Below, one piece after another: positions 45,124 to 55,978 of a stretch of 64,000 nt of DNA. Position numbers and translations under genes: made by a program. Under the pieces are notes generated by a model, which worked only from the letters and a program-made list of their open reading frames with translations, ran no database searches and was not told where the DNA came from. This DNA comes from Dissophora ornata (taxonomy: Eukaryota; Mortierellomycota; Mortierellomycetes; Mortierellales; Mortierellaceae), in assembly GCA_025201705.1 (NCBI GenBank), contig MU616598.1, positions 1 to 64,000 of the forward strand, read 5' to 3'. Numbering within the stretch: position 1 is the stretch's first letter; every line of letters begins with the position of its first letter.

Positions 45124-47867
45124 ATGGATGACTTTGAGGACATCAACGAGCAATCGTTCGTGGCCGAGAGCGACGAAGAAAACAACGAAAATAATAGACA
45201 CCGGGGAAGTAGCCGCAACGTGCGGGACAGCGGCGTGGCACAGGAGGAGACTCTGTCACAGGATTTTGACTTCCAAAGCGAGGCTCAAGTTGTGGTGCGG
45301 CCTAGAGTTGGCGCTGCACAGGGGAACGTGCCGGAGCCTCGACCGCAGAATACCGAAACTGAAGTAAGAGCGCTGAATAGACTGTACTCAGCGAGATGGC
45401 GCTTTGAATCCCTTGACTCTATATCTCACAACGTGTACATGTTATTTTTTTTGCAGGAGTCAACATGTTCCATTTGCTTCGAGTCTTGGACAAATAGTGG
45501 CAGCCATCGTCTGGTGTCAATCAAGTGTGGTCATCTCTTTGGTGAAAGGTATCGTTCGCCAAGCACAGTTGACTGTATCAGGTCTTTCAGATGATCAAGC
45601 AGCTTAATAAGATTCGTGTTCGATTCACCTTATTGATTAGCTGCATTTTGAAGTGGATATCACAGCGCGGCCGAGATGGAGCTGCCAAGTGTCCTGAGTG
45701 CAAGTAGGTTTACGTTGCATGGCGAAAATGAATACTTTCAATACGAAGTAAAGGGGAAACATCATGGCTGAACATATGCAATCTCTAATTGTTAGCCATC
45801 CTTCAAAGCGCAAAGATATCCGGCGAATATGGAGCAAATCTGTCGTGGTAGTAGATACTGCCGAGCGGGAGGAGGCAGTTTCACGTGCAAAGAAGGAGCA
45901 AGAGCTGAGGATGCGCTGCGAACAGGACCTTGCGCAGTCGAAGATGGCGTACGAGATGCTGAAGACTGAGATGATGAAGCTCCAGAAGAAGCATGATCGC
46001 CAGAGAGCTTTCAAGATTAAGTAAGAAGTCGATCCAAAACGTAGACTTGATTGATGATCCAATGGAGTTTGTTTCAGGGACAGTCCTTGGTATTGATGGC
46101 GGCTATCCCGGTCTACGCCGAAATAGATATCGAAGCGAGTTGGACCGCTTAAAGCTCACAAACCCACAGAAGGACATAGCAAGGGAATTCTCCTATTTGT
46201 CATTTAAAACCGTCCCGTTTCTAACTGCGGTAACGTCAGGATTTATATAGAGGTGTGCTTGACCGATGCATTAGTGGCGCTCCTAATTCAGTCCGATCAT
46301 GTTTAACCCATATAGCCCGTAGGAACAGCGAACTACATGTCGTATCGACAGGATGAGGAAATGCTGGTTTGCAGTCAGCAGATCTATGATAAGCATGGGA
46401 TCGTCAAGGTCTCTATGCGAGACTTTTCAAGGAGCCGGCATGGCATAATACCCATACACTCGCAAGCCATCCGGGATGTACAATGCTATACAAATGGTCA
46501 GTTTGCGAACAAGTCAATGGTTCTTACAGCTAGCATGGATAAGACGCTGAAAGTGACCTCTGCAACATCAGAACAAACCGTGTTGACGTGAGTCTCTCCT
46601 GTAAAACTGCTCCTCCGGCATTTTCTCTTTTGATTTTTGGATGTGCGTTAATATGGCTGGTTGCAAATTCGGTTTTTTTCTTCGGGATTAATAGATATGA
46701 CTTGAAAGCACCGGTATGGTCATGCTGCTGGTCAAATACAAACCCCTTTGCAATGTATTGCTCCACCAAGGCGAAGCAGACAAGTATCCTCACCTTGGAC
46801 TTACGAAACACTAAGAGCCCTGTAGCTAGCTTCAGTCAGACAAGTCTTCTTGGTTATTCGCCTATCCACTCCATGGTCCATATTGCGCCTTTGCAGAGTC
46901 AAAGACAGGAGGGCATTCTCTGCGGAAATCTTGAGGGAGCTTTCATCTATAACTTTGAAGCCAAAACAGTATCGGGGGTATTGAGCCAAGAATCTTTGAT
47001 AACCGGCAGTCAAGGATCGAGTTCTGGAGATCATGCTATGAGCAACCTTGACCGTGATCAGGAACGGCGGATACCCTTTCGAGTTCCAGGAGCTAGCTGC
47101 TATTCCGTTTCCTTTGATCCGGCGTCTCGTTGTTGGATGGCGTCTTTCAAGTTTTTGGAGAAACAGTTTACTCAGCATGTCAAAGGTTATCTCGACCAAG
47201 ATGCGGTGAATGGGGATCTGGTGCTCAAGAGCGAATTTAAGGTGTTAGGAGGACCTCCTGTGCCAAGCATGTCAAGGACCAGCGTGTTTTCTCGACAGGA
47301 CGGATCCACCTGCATGACTGCCGGATCAGACAGCCAGGTAAGTTTATGCTATACTAGCCTATCTCCACAATCAAGCGATATTGCGCATTTTGGACAATCG
47401 ATGTTAATCATAATGTTTGAAAAACATAACAGACATATGTCTGGTATGGAGCGCCGGAATCTCAACCGTCGATTGTCTCGGATACGTCTTCTCAACCACC
47501 ATCAGCTGATGGTTCACTCACGCGACTTACCCTGCAAAGCTCAGGAGCCCAGACGCGCCAACGGTCAGATTTGATCAAGGACGTCAAACCGGTCGTCATT
47601 GGCCGCAATGAATATATCGTAGCACTCTCGGACAATCAACTGGAACTGTACCGTTGGTCTGAGGTGCAACCTGAACATAGTCGCAGCGGGGGCGACTTGA
47701 CGGAGGACAGTGACAGCGATAGCGACGACAAAAGCGAAGATAAGGACGGCAGAGACGATGGTGAAGTCAGGGACAAGGGCAAGAGGCGGCGGATGGATGA
47801 GGGAGCGCATAGGGCAGTGACAACGTCAGAGGCAGGAGCAGTTGTTATTGCCGTTGATGGCGATTGA
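45124..47867 (+). CDS. RFWD3: RFWD3-like E3 ubiquitin ligase (RING, coiled coil, WD40), 690 aa
   Basis: Eight exons: 45124-45363, 45457-45548, 45641-45703, 45796-46020, 46127-46229, 46316-46587, 46695-47337, 47433-47867; phases all close. An acidic N-terminus (1-80) is followed by a RING with C84xxC87, C104xH106, C112 and C128xxC131; the 'CGHLFGESC' arrangement is the same reduced RING seen in animal RFWD3. A coiled coil (about 145-205) and WD40 blades follow ('[16 protein letters not shown]', '[11 protein letters not shown]', '[16 protein letters not shown]'). The C-terminal tail is acidic with a KRRR stretch. In animals RFWD3 ubiquitinates RPA and RAD51 at stalled forks and is a Fanconi anaemia gene (FANCW). 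Exon 5 placement relies on an acceptor at 46126 chosen to keep frame. Function inferred from the domain order. Confidence 0.85.
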
Positions 47868-47883
47868 TGTTTCTATTGCTTGG

Positions 47884-47889
47884 AATAAA
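47884..47889 (+). terminator. AATAAA polyadenylation signal of the RFWD3-like gene
   Basis: AATAAA 17 bases after the stop codon. Confidence 0.5.
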
Positions 47890-48457
47890 TGAACAAAGTG
47901 TCTTGGGAGATAAGATAAGATCGAGCATTGTTGTGCAATATCAGTTGTAAATCGGTGATGAACAAAGTGAAGAGGAGCTTGTCCGGCTACGAGAGCGAGC
48001 GAGCGAGGTAGCCTCTAGCTGTCTTCCTTGCCTCCATCCGGGCAAGAGAGCGTTTACCTTGATAACAGAGGAGTCATTGAAGGCATATGTGGGGTTTCCA
48101 TCGATAAGGCAAATTTTATTTTGCCTCGAGCAATCCATGATTGAATCGGACATTCAAAGGAAGACTGTGTGAACAAAGAACGGCGGAATGGGATACCGTT
48201 TTTGATGTTTTGTCTGGTAAACAGGGTGGTGGCCCATGCATCGCTGCAGTCAATCAAGTTTCGAGCGGGTGTTGTAAAGCGAGCTGGCTTTCTTTTGCAA
48301 TCGCAGGGAGGACACCCACATTATTGTGGTGAACTGTTCTTCGGGATAGGAGCACGTTCCACTTCTGGGGGAATGTGTGGCGATAAGCCTAAAAAGATAA
48401 AAAGTATGATCGCTCAGTGACAATGTGGGAATATCCCCATGTCCCCATATCTCAGGC

Positions 48458-48464
48458 TATAAAA
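48458..48464 (+). promoter_or_regulatory. TATA box of UGP1
   Basis: TATAAAA about 92 bases before the start codon and directly before a T-run and CT-rich leader, the clearest TATA arrangement in the window. Confidence 0.65.
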
Positions 48465-48555
48465 GCCCAACGGGTCTGATCGCCTTTTTTTTTCTCATCT
48501 CATCCATCACTCCATTCACAACTTCTCATTCCACTCCTGTTCACATTTCACCACC

Positions 48556-50534
48556 ATGACTATCGCTGCTGTCCCCGCCGTCGATGGCGCCTCCTCCTCC
48601 GCCGCGGCCCGGCAGCCTCACCACCCACACACGCTTTCAACCCTGGTAAGCCTTCTTGCACGGAAACCAGTCAGAGCAACACACATTATGTTCATGAAGA
48701 TAGACTTGTCTATTTACGTTTATCGCATCGAATCGTCATCTCATTTCACCCTGTGTTGACCGTATCATTTGCTTCAAAATTTCAATTCTCTGTGCTGCAG
48801 GACTTCCAAGGCGCCAGTAGTGCTGCCGCGGCCAATGCCATGCGAACGGAGCTCAACCGCCTGATTTCCCAGGTCCTAAATGAGGACGAGCGTAAGGTAT
48901 GTACACCTCTCGGCCCGTGCCGCGTTGCATTGTAACCACTAAATACGCAAATTCCAGGCACGTTCCATGGGTGGTGTCTTACTGATCATCGTGCTTCTTT
49001 TCTCAACATTCCGTTGCTCTCCCTTCCTCTTTCTCTCTGTCGCTATTTTTTGTTTTTTTGTTTTTTTTGTTTTTTTTTGCTCACATTAGCTTTTCCAAAA
49101 TGAAATGGGCAACTTCTTCATGCTCTTCAGTCGCTGGCTGGGAGAGAAAAGCAAAGGTACAAAGATCAACTGGGATAAGGTCAAGTCACCCCCCCAAGAC
49201 CAGATCGTACCCTACGACAGCATCGCTAAGGTCGAAACGAGCCCCCATCTCAACAAGCTCGCTGTCTTGAAGCTTAACGGTGGTCTTGGAACGACTATGG
49301 GTTGTGTTGGACCCAAGAGCGCAATTGAAGTTCGTGACGGCATGACTTTCTTGGACCTCAGTGTTCGTCAGATCGAGGTATGTAACCCACACAGCTCTTA
49401 GTTTGATCATCGCCCAGACCCAACTACAACATGGTGTACTAAATATTGATATGATGATATATGATATAGTTCCTGAACAAAGCCAAGAACGTGAGCGTGC
49501 CTTTTATTCTCATGAACTCGTTCAACACGGACGATGAGACCAAGCGCATCGTTCAAAAGTATGCTACCCACAACATCGAAATCTTGACCTTTAACCAGTC
49601 TCGGTATCCCCGTATCAAGAAGGACTCTCTGTTGCCTGCACCTCGCAGTCCCTCCGGAGACATTGCGGACTGGTACCCGCCTGGCCACGGAGACTTATTT
49701 GACTCGCTGTACAACTCTGGGCTCTTGGACCAATTGATTGCCGACGGCAAGGAATATCTCTTTGTCTCGAACGTCGACAACTTGGGTGCTACTGTTGACG
49801 AAGCTATCCTTAACCATATGGTCGACACGGGCGCAGAATTCCTGATGGAAGTCACGGACAAGACTAAGGCCGACATCAAGGGAGGTACGCTCATCGACTA
49901 TGAGGGCTCAATCCGTCTTCTCGAGATTGCTCAGGTGCCTTCGGAGCACGTCGAGGACTTTAAGAGCATCAAGAAGTTCAAGATCTTCAACACCAACAAC
50001 TTGTGGGTCAACCTCAAGGCAGTCAAGCGTGTAGTCGAGAATCGTGAGTTGAGCCTTGAGGTGATTGTCAACAACAAGACGACCGATTCTGGTGAGAAGG
50101 TCATCCAGCTGGAGACTGCCGTCGGTGCCGGTATCAAGCACTTCCACAATGCTCATGGAGTAAACGTGCCACGCAGCCGTTTCTTACCCGTGAAGTCGAC
50201 CTCGGACTTGTTCCTGGTCACATCGGATTTGTACGCGCTCAACCACGGCGAGCTTTCGTTCAACCCCAAGCGCATGTTCAACACAGTCCCGTTGGTCAAG
50301 CTCGGCGACCACTTCAAGAAAGTCAACAACTTTTTGGCACGCTTCAACAATCCACCGCATATTCTTGAGCTCGACCACTTGACTGTGACAGGAGACGTGT
50401 CATTCGGCTCCGATGTGGTGCTCAAGGGCACGGTGATCATTGTTGCGAATGCTGGATCCCATATCGATATTCCCTCGGGAAGTATTCTCGAGAACAAGGT
50501 TGTATCTGGCAACCTCCATATCCTGGACCACTAG
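48556..50534 (+). CDS. UGP1: UTP-glucose-1-phosphate uridylyltransferase (UDP-glucose pyrophosphorylase)
   Basis: Four exons (48556-48645, 48801-48896, 49090-49377, 49470-50534), 512 residues, near the usual eukaryotic length of about 500. The nucleotide-binding signature '[20 protein letters not shown]' is intact, as are 'FNQSRYPRI', '[17 protein letters not shown]' and the UTP-site '[12 protein letters not shown]'. The C-terminal left-handed beta-helix ('[19 protein letters not shown]') is complete, where the yeast enzyme forms octamers. It makes UDP-glucose from UTP and glucose-1-phosphate in the cytosol, for glucan, glycogen, trehalose and glycosylation. Codon use is moderately biased, as for a well expressed gene. 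Confidence 0.97.
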
Positions 50535-50555
50535 ATTGCAGGTTTAATTTTGCGG

Positions 50556-50561
50556 AATAAA
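50556..50561 (+). terminator. AATAAA polyadenylation signal of UGP1
   Basis: AATAAA 22 bases after the UGP1 stop codon. Confidence 0.5.
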
Positions 50562-50756
50562 CAGAATATGTATATTACAACCACCAATGTAGTTGAGGAA
50601 AGCCTGCACTTCTCTTTGGTATCGATACCTTGGGAAACGTGGACTGCTTTTCGACATCCGTATTGTTTGTTTCGTGGAAAAAAAAGTGTGGGTTTTCCGC
50701 ATTTTTGAACAAGCTACTTTTAATCGAAGGCAGCGCAAACGTAATACGAAAGCAAG

Positions 50757-53027
50757 ATGCGGATTAGTCCCCGATCCCTCTTGGCCCTGCGACCACTACC
50801 AAAGGCCGCCATTGCCGAGCAAGAGTCATTCTCGATATACATTCATTGGCCTTATTGCCTAAGGTCAGCTAAGATGCACAGCTCCGCGGTTGGAAATGTC
50901 TTTTGGATGGAGGCGTTTTATCTGACTGTGGTGTGGATCCCACTCTCGCGCGGCCTGCTTCAATAGCAAATGCACGTATTGCAACTTTAACAAGTACGTT
51001 GATCCCAACGTTGATAATGAGTGCATGGAGCGATCCCTAGTCACGGAGCTGGAGACCGAACTAGCCCATTGGAGTCTGGATCAAAAGTCACGGCCAGTAC
51101 GATCTGTGTACTTTGGAGGTGATGCATCGTACTCTTGGCGTAGACTGACTGCAATCACATCAATATAACCTACAAAGTTGGGAAGCTAATTAACAAACAC
51201 CTTCTTGTGGTGTTTGCCCATCGCATAAATAGGTGGAACACCAAGTCTTGCGAGGGTAAATGGCATACCTTGACAGCTCTTGCTCTTTTTATAAGGGTTA
51301 GGAAAGGCATTTATTCGTTTGTATTTTTTGTCCTTGTTCTGTAGCCAAGTATGTTCAAGTCAGTTTTGAGTACCCTGGATCGCTTGTGCTATCTCTCTCA
51401 GAACACCGAGATCTCCATGGAGGTAAGATGCCATTCATTTTGATGCATTTGGATGCAGCGGCGGATAATCCGCACGCCCGGCTGACCCACGCCACATGTA
51501 ATCCCCCTTGTCTAGGGCAATCCATCGGTAAGTAGTCCATCACTGAGGCTGCAATTAGAAATCTATGTCTGGCTTCTTGTTCCTGAATCGCCTCGATTGT
51601 TTTTGAGTAGTCCACGACATCTATCGAGACATTGCAATCTCTGCGTGATATAGGAATCAATCGGTACTCTTTGGGCGTCCAGTCCTTTCAAGATCACATC
51701 CTAAAAGATCTCGGCCGAGATCATACCCCTTCCTCAGCTTTAAGGTCCCTACTGGATGCTCGGTCCGTCTGGCCTGGAAGGGTGTCCATGGACCTGATCA
51801 TGGGGCATGCGGGCCAGACCCTTGAGGATTGGACCAAGGAGCTACGTTTTGCGATGGACGTGGTAGACAACCATTTGAGTCTTTACCATTTGACGGTTGA
51901 ACCTGGAACAGTGTGGGTAGCAACCGCGATTGCAGTTCATGAACGTGATACAGGACCGCTGACTGATTTGCTTCTTGGACAACAGATTGCACAAACACGT
52001 TACACAGGGCAGGACCGTTTTGCCAGACAGTGACCTGGCGACAGACATGTATGAGGCTACAATCAAGGTAAAATAGAAAACCTTAGTCGTTCATGTAACC
52101 ACTTCGCCCCTCTCTGCAGAGAACGTGGCCTATTATTGAGATACACGGCTGACATTGAATAGCTGACAAGCGAGGCTGGGTTTGAGCACTACGAGGTGTC
52201 CAACTTTGCGAGGAATGGAGCATATAGCAAGCACAACAGCGGTCATTGGCAAGGGATTGATTATCTAGGTAAAGCAAACTGAGACGCCAATATATGTGCT
52301 GACTTGGCCGCGCATTGAGCGTTTTAGTTGTCATGCTAACGCAAGGTCATGTAGGCATTGGGCCTGGCGCCCACGGGCGGGTGCTCGATCCCAGGTCAAG
52401 ACAGCGTGTGCGTACGTATAACGTAGGTTCTTGTGTTTCTTAAATGTGGAAGACGTTAAACAGCTGCTATTTCCCTCGCCTCATCTAGCCCCTTCTCACC
52501 TCATTTCACCTCATCTCACCTCATCATGTACATTTTGGGCAATTTAGATACGCGATCCTGCAGGATGGATGGGCCAGTGTGCTGAACAAGGATCTGGGTA
52601 AGTTCTCACATTCTTGATCTGAAAAAATAAAATCTGAGCCTCCGTGTTCACCATGAATGGATCTTTGATGTTACTGCCCACAGACGCAGACGCACAGCGG
52701 CGATAGATCCTGAAGAGTCAAAGCAGGAGCTTGTTGTGCTAGGAATGCGCACGAAGCGAGGAATAGAGCACGAGCGGTTCAGGCAACTGACTGGCCAAGA
52801 GTTGTTGAAGGTACTGATAACTGGTTACATGAGGTGCAATTGATCTGTCGACAGCTTTTCTCACCAATAGCTGTTGACCGGTGTGCTTTTGTGGATAGTA
52901 CTTGGACGCGGATGCGACGAGATCCAGCATCGCTGCTGGTCTCGTTACCCTTACGAGCCAGACGCTGTCTCCTACAGAGAAAGGAATGGCAGTAGCAGAC
53001 GAGCTCGTGGCGAGGCTTATTCCGTGA
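50757..53027 (+). CDS. HemW/RSAD1-like radical SAM protein (coproporphyrinogen oxidase-like), 399 aa
   Basis: Eleven exons: 50757-50863, 50967-51118, 51233-51255, 51345-51422, 51611-51910, 52008-52067, 52163-52268, 52355-52422, 52548-52597, 52684-52810, 52899-53027; phases all close to a 400-codon frame. The radical SAM cluster C34xxxC38xxC41 ('[18 protein letters not shown]') spans intron 1 and lacks the fourth cysteine of true HemN, as in HemW. 'YFGGGTPSLA', '[20 protein letters not shown]' and '[10 protein letters not shown]' are the other family blocks. HemW binds heme and helps insert it into enzymes; the animal form RSAD1 is mitochondrial. The first 20 residues are basic with no acidic residue, a plausible mitochondrial presequence. 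One junction uses GTGTGG (51911) and shortens the segment after EPGT, so exons 5-6 deserve a check. Exon 3 has only 23 bases. Confidence 0.87.
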
Positions 53028-53275
53028 TGCTGAACGAACCCCTCCGGCCCCCCGGCTAGTGGCCTGAGGAAAGACAGTCCATTTGCCCCAGAGGTTTTTG
53101 ATCTCTTTTCACGCACATGGAACAGGGGCGTGAAAAATAAATAAAAAAAAATTCCTTCCACGCCGTTCCTCGTTTTTTCGAGCTAATACATAAAACCTAG
53201 TTCGCAAACTTCTTCTTTTTTTTTTTTTTTCTTTTTCACCTCCCCATCCCAACCTACTTCCTCATTACATCCACC

Positions 53276-54807
53276 ATGGTCTACAAAGTCGGTATGTGCA
53301 TATTCATCGAGCATCTCAGTTGTCATCGTCGTCGCTCCCCGTCCAGGCTTGCCATCTTACTCCTGAATCTGATCTGATCATTCTTCCTTATTTGCATTGC
53401 TTTGCCCATTATAGCTGACATTAGCCTCGCTGCCTTCGGTCGCAAGGAGATCGAGCTCGCCGAGAACGAGATGCCCGGTCTTATTGCCCTTCGCCAGAAG
53501 TACGGACCCCAGCAGACCCTCAAGGGTGCCCGCATTGCCGGTTCGCTCCACATGACCATCCAGACCGCCGTCTTGATCGAGACCTTGACCGCTCTCGGTG
53601 CCGAGGTCACCTGGACTTCCTGCAACATCTTCTCGACCCAGGATCACGCTGCCGCCGCCATTGCTGAGTCCGGTGTCCCTGTATGTCTCTCTGCCTTCCA
53701 TCAATTGGAAATTTGTTCACTTGCCTCAATTGACTTGGTGGCGTTGCTCCATATTAACCTCCGGCAATTATTTGTTTGTTGCGAATTCAAATGCAGGTCT
53801 TCGCTTGGAAGGGTGAGACCGATGAGGAGTACATGTGGTGCCTCGAGCAGCAGCTCCTCGCCTTCAAGGATGGCAAGGGCCCCAACATGATCTTGGACGA
53901 TGGTGGTGACTTGACCACCCTTATCCACGAGAGCCACCCCGCTCTCTTGAACGAGATCAAGGGTATCTCTGAGGAGACCACCACCGGTGTCCACCACTTG
54001 TACAAGATGCTCAAGGAGAACAAGCTCAAGGTCCCTGCCATCAACGTCAACGACTCCGTCACCAAGTCCAAGTTCGATAACCTTTACGGATGCCGCGAGT
54101 CCTTGATCGACGGAATCAAGCGCGCCACGGATGTTATGATCGCCGGAAAGGTCGCCGTTGTTGCCGGATACGGTGATGTCGGCAAGGGTTCCGCTGCTGC
54201 CCTTAAGGGTATGGGTGCCCGTGTCCTCGTTACCGAGATCGACCCCATCAACGCTCTCCAGGCTGCCATGGAGGGTTACGAAGTCACCACCATGGAGGAC
54301 GCCGTTAAGGAGGGTAACATCTTTGTCACCACCACCGGCTGCCGTGATATTATCCGTGGTGAGCACTTCGCCCTCATGAAGGACGACTCCATTGTCTGTA
54401 ACATTGGTCACTTTGACATTGAGTTGGATGTCGCCTGGTTGAAGAAGAACGCTATCGGCCATGTCAACATCAAGCCCCAGGTTGACCGCTTCCAGGTCGC
54501 CTCTGGCAACCACATCATCCTCTTGGCTGAGGGTCGCTTGGTTAACTTGGGATGCGCCACCGGCCACCCCTCGTTTGTCATGTCCAACTCGTTCTCGAAC
54601 CAGGTCTTGGCCCAGATTGCTCTCTGGACCGACATCGAGTCGTACCCCTTGGGCGTCCACATGCTCCCCAAGAAGCTCGACGAGGAAGTCGCCGCCTCCC
54701 ACTTGGCCAAGATTGGCGTGAAGCTCACTAAGCTCACCCCCGTCCAGTCCGAGTACCTCGGCCTCAACCCCGAGGGTCCTTTCAAGCCCGAGCACTACCG
54801 CTACTAA
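53276..54807 (+). CDS. SAH1: S-adenosylhomocysteine hydrolase (adenosylhomocysteinase)
   Basis: Three exons (53276-53291, only 16 bases coding 'MVYKV' plus one base; 53415-53680; 53797-54807), 430 residues. Signatures present: '[19 protein letters not shown]', the NAD-binding '[20 protein letters not shown]', and the C-terminal 'FKPEHYRY'. The enzyme splits S-adenosylhomocysteine into adenosine and homocysteine and so relieves product inhibition of all methyltransferases; it works as a cytosolic tetramer with tightly bound NAD. Codon use is extremely biased to C/G-ending codons, the strongest in the window together with SSB, so expression is probably very high. A 16-base T run interrupted by C lies about 45 bases before the start codon. 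Confidence 0.98.
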
Positions 54808-55978
54808 ATATGCTGTAATACGCTTGTAGTCGTGAGGCCATCCACTCGCATGGAGACAGCAACAATAACTGCAACTCAACTTGCAACACACGACAGTACT
54901 GGCGCCCCAAGGCCAATTCAACTTGTACCATAGTCTGCCCTTTTGTATACTTGCACAACATAAACCGATAAAATAAAAGATAAAACTCCCATTATGTTCA
55001 ACCATAAACAGACATGGCTGGCTCCCTTATTTCGCTTGCACCCACTGGGGAGGTTTATTCAAGAATCCACATTCGGGGTCTTTGTGAATAGAATGCATCA
55101 GCGGCTTACTAGCGCGCCAAAGGCACTCTCATGTCTGCTACGGCTCGCACAATTACAGCGATTGCCAGATTTCACAGAGGACGAAGTGATACAAATGTTG
55201 AGGAGAGCGTGAAATCATCCTGACATGTGGCTTCCATACGAGTATGCTGAGACATCAATAGAAAAATACAGGGGCGTATCTTTTGCCAGACTTGGGACTT
55301 GAAGGTGTCGCCAGGCGCCTTTGTCAACAGAATGCTGAAGCGGATGTTCAATCGAGTTTTCTTTAGAAAGGATGAAAACTCATGGTGTGAAAGCAAGCAT
55401 TCACAAAGGCGCCAGTGTGGACGTCTCGTTATTCCTCAAACTCTTCAAAGGCCCAGCGTGTCAGTGTGCCTCGTAGAAGTATCCCTCCTGTGAAATGTTG
55501 ATAAAGCAGCCGCAGTATCCAAAAATGCTATGCGTCTCCTTTTCGTTTCAATTCCTGCAAATCTAATCATTCGTTCATCCATTCATTCATTTGCTCCCCG
55601 TGGACGACGCACCTGTCGTCAAACCTGTAGAGCCTACCTTCTCGAGTCGTTTCTTTTCTCCTTGCAACATCAACACTTGCATTCGTTGGTCTGGCTTCCG
55701 TCCCTTGGCGGCGGTGAGTAAAGAGCCCTACAGACCGCTGCTTGGCTCGACCTGACCTGGAAGACTCTTCTGACTCGTCATATCTTATTTATCCTGCCTC
55801 TCTTTTCTTCTGTCGCTAAAATAACTACTTCCAGATATTTATGCCCTGCTGGCCATGAGATCCCCCTCCTCCTGTCCAGACCAATTCCGACGCCAAGCAG
55901 AACTTCTGCCCTCTCACACATCACAATAACAGCTGTAGCGAGAGCAGTCGCAACAGCCAAGAGAGTGACGTTGCAAAC
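54808..55978. other. Intergenic region with weak internal duplication
   Basis: Starts with the SAH1 3' untranslated region (AATAAA at 54972-54977). Between about 55060-55110 and 55300-55345 two stretches resemble each other and both read 'FVNRM' in one frame; they could be remnants of a duplicated or decayed element. The last 400 bases are CT-rich leader of the NYN gene. No intact gene seen. Confidence 0.5.
54972..54977 (+). terminator. AATAAA polyadenylation signal of SAH1
   Basis: AATAAA in an A-rich stretch about 165 bases after the SAH1 stop codon. Confidence 0.45.

Larger units (their letters stand above)
47868..48555. other. Intergenic region, UGP1 promoter
   Basis: Begins with the RFWD3-like 3' flank (AATAAA at 47884-47889) and ends with a TATA box and the CT-rich leader of UGP1. 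No gene seen. Confidence 0.65.

Noticed and set aside
53701..55005. Long open frame of 434 codons antisense to SAH1
   Set aside because: It is a shadow produced by the strong C/G-ending codon bias of SAH1; the sense frame matches the enzyme throughout.
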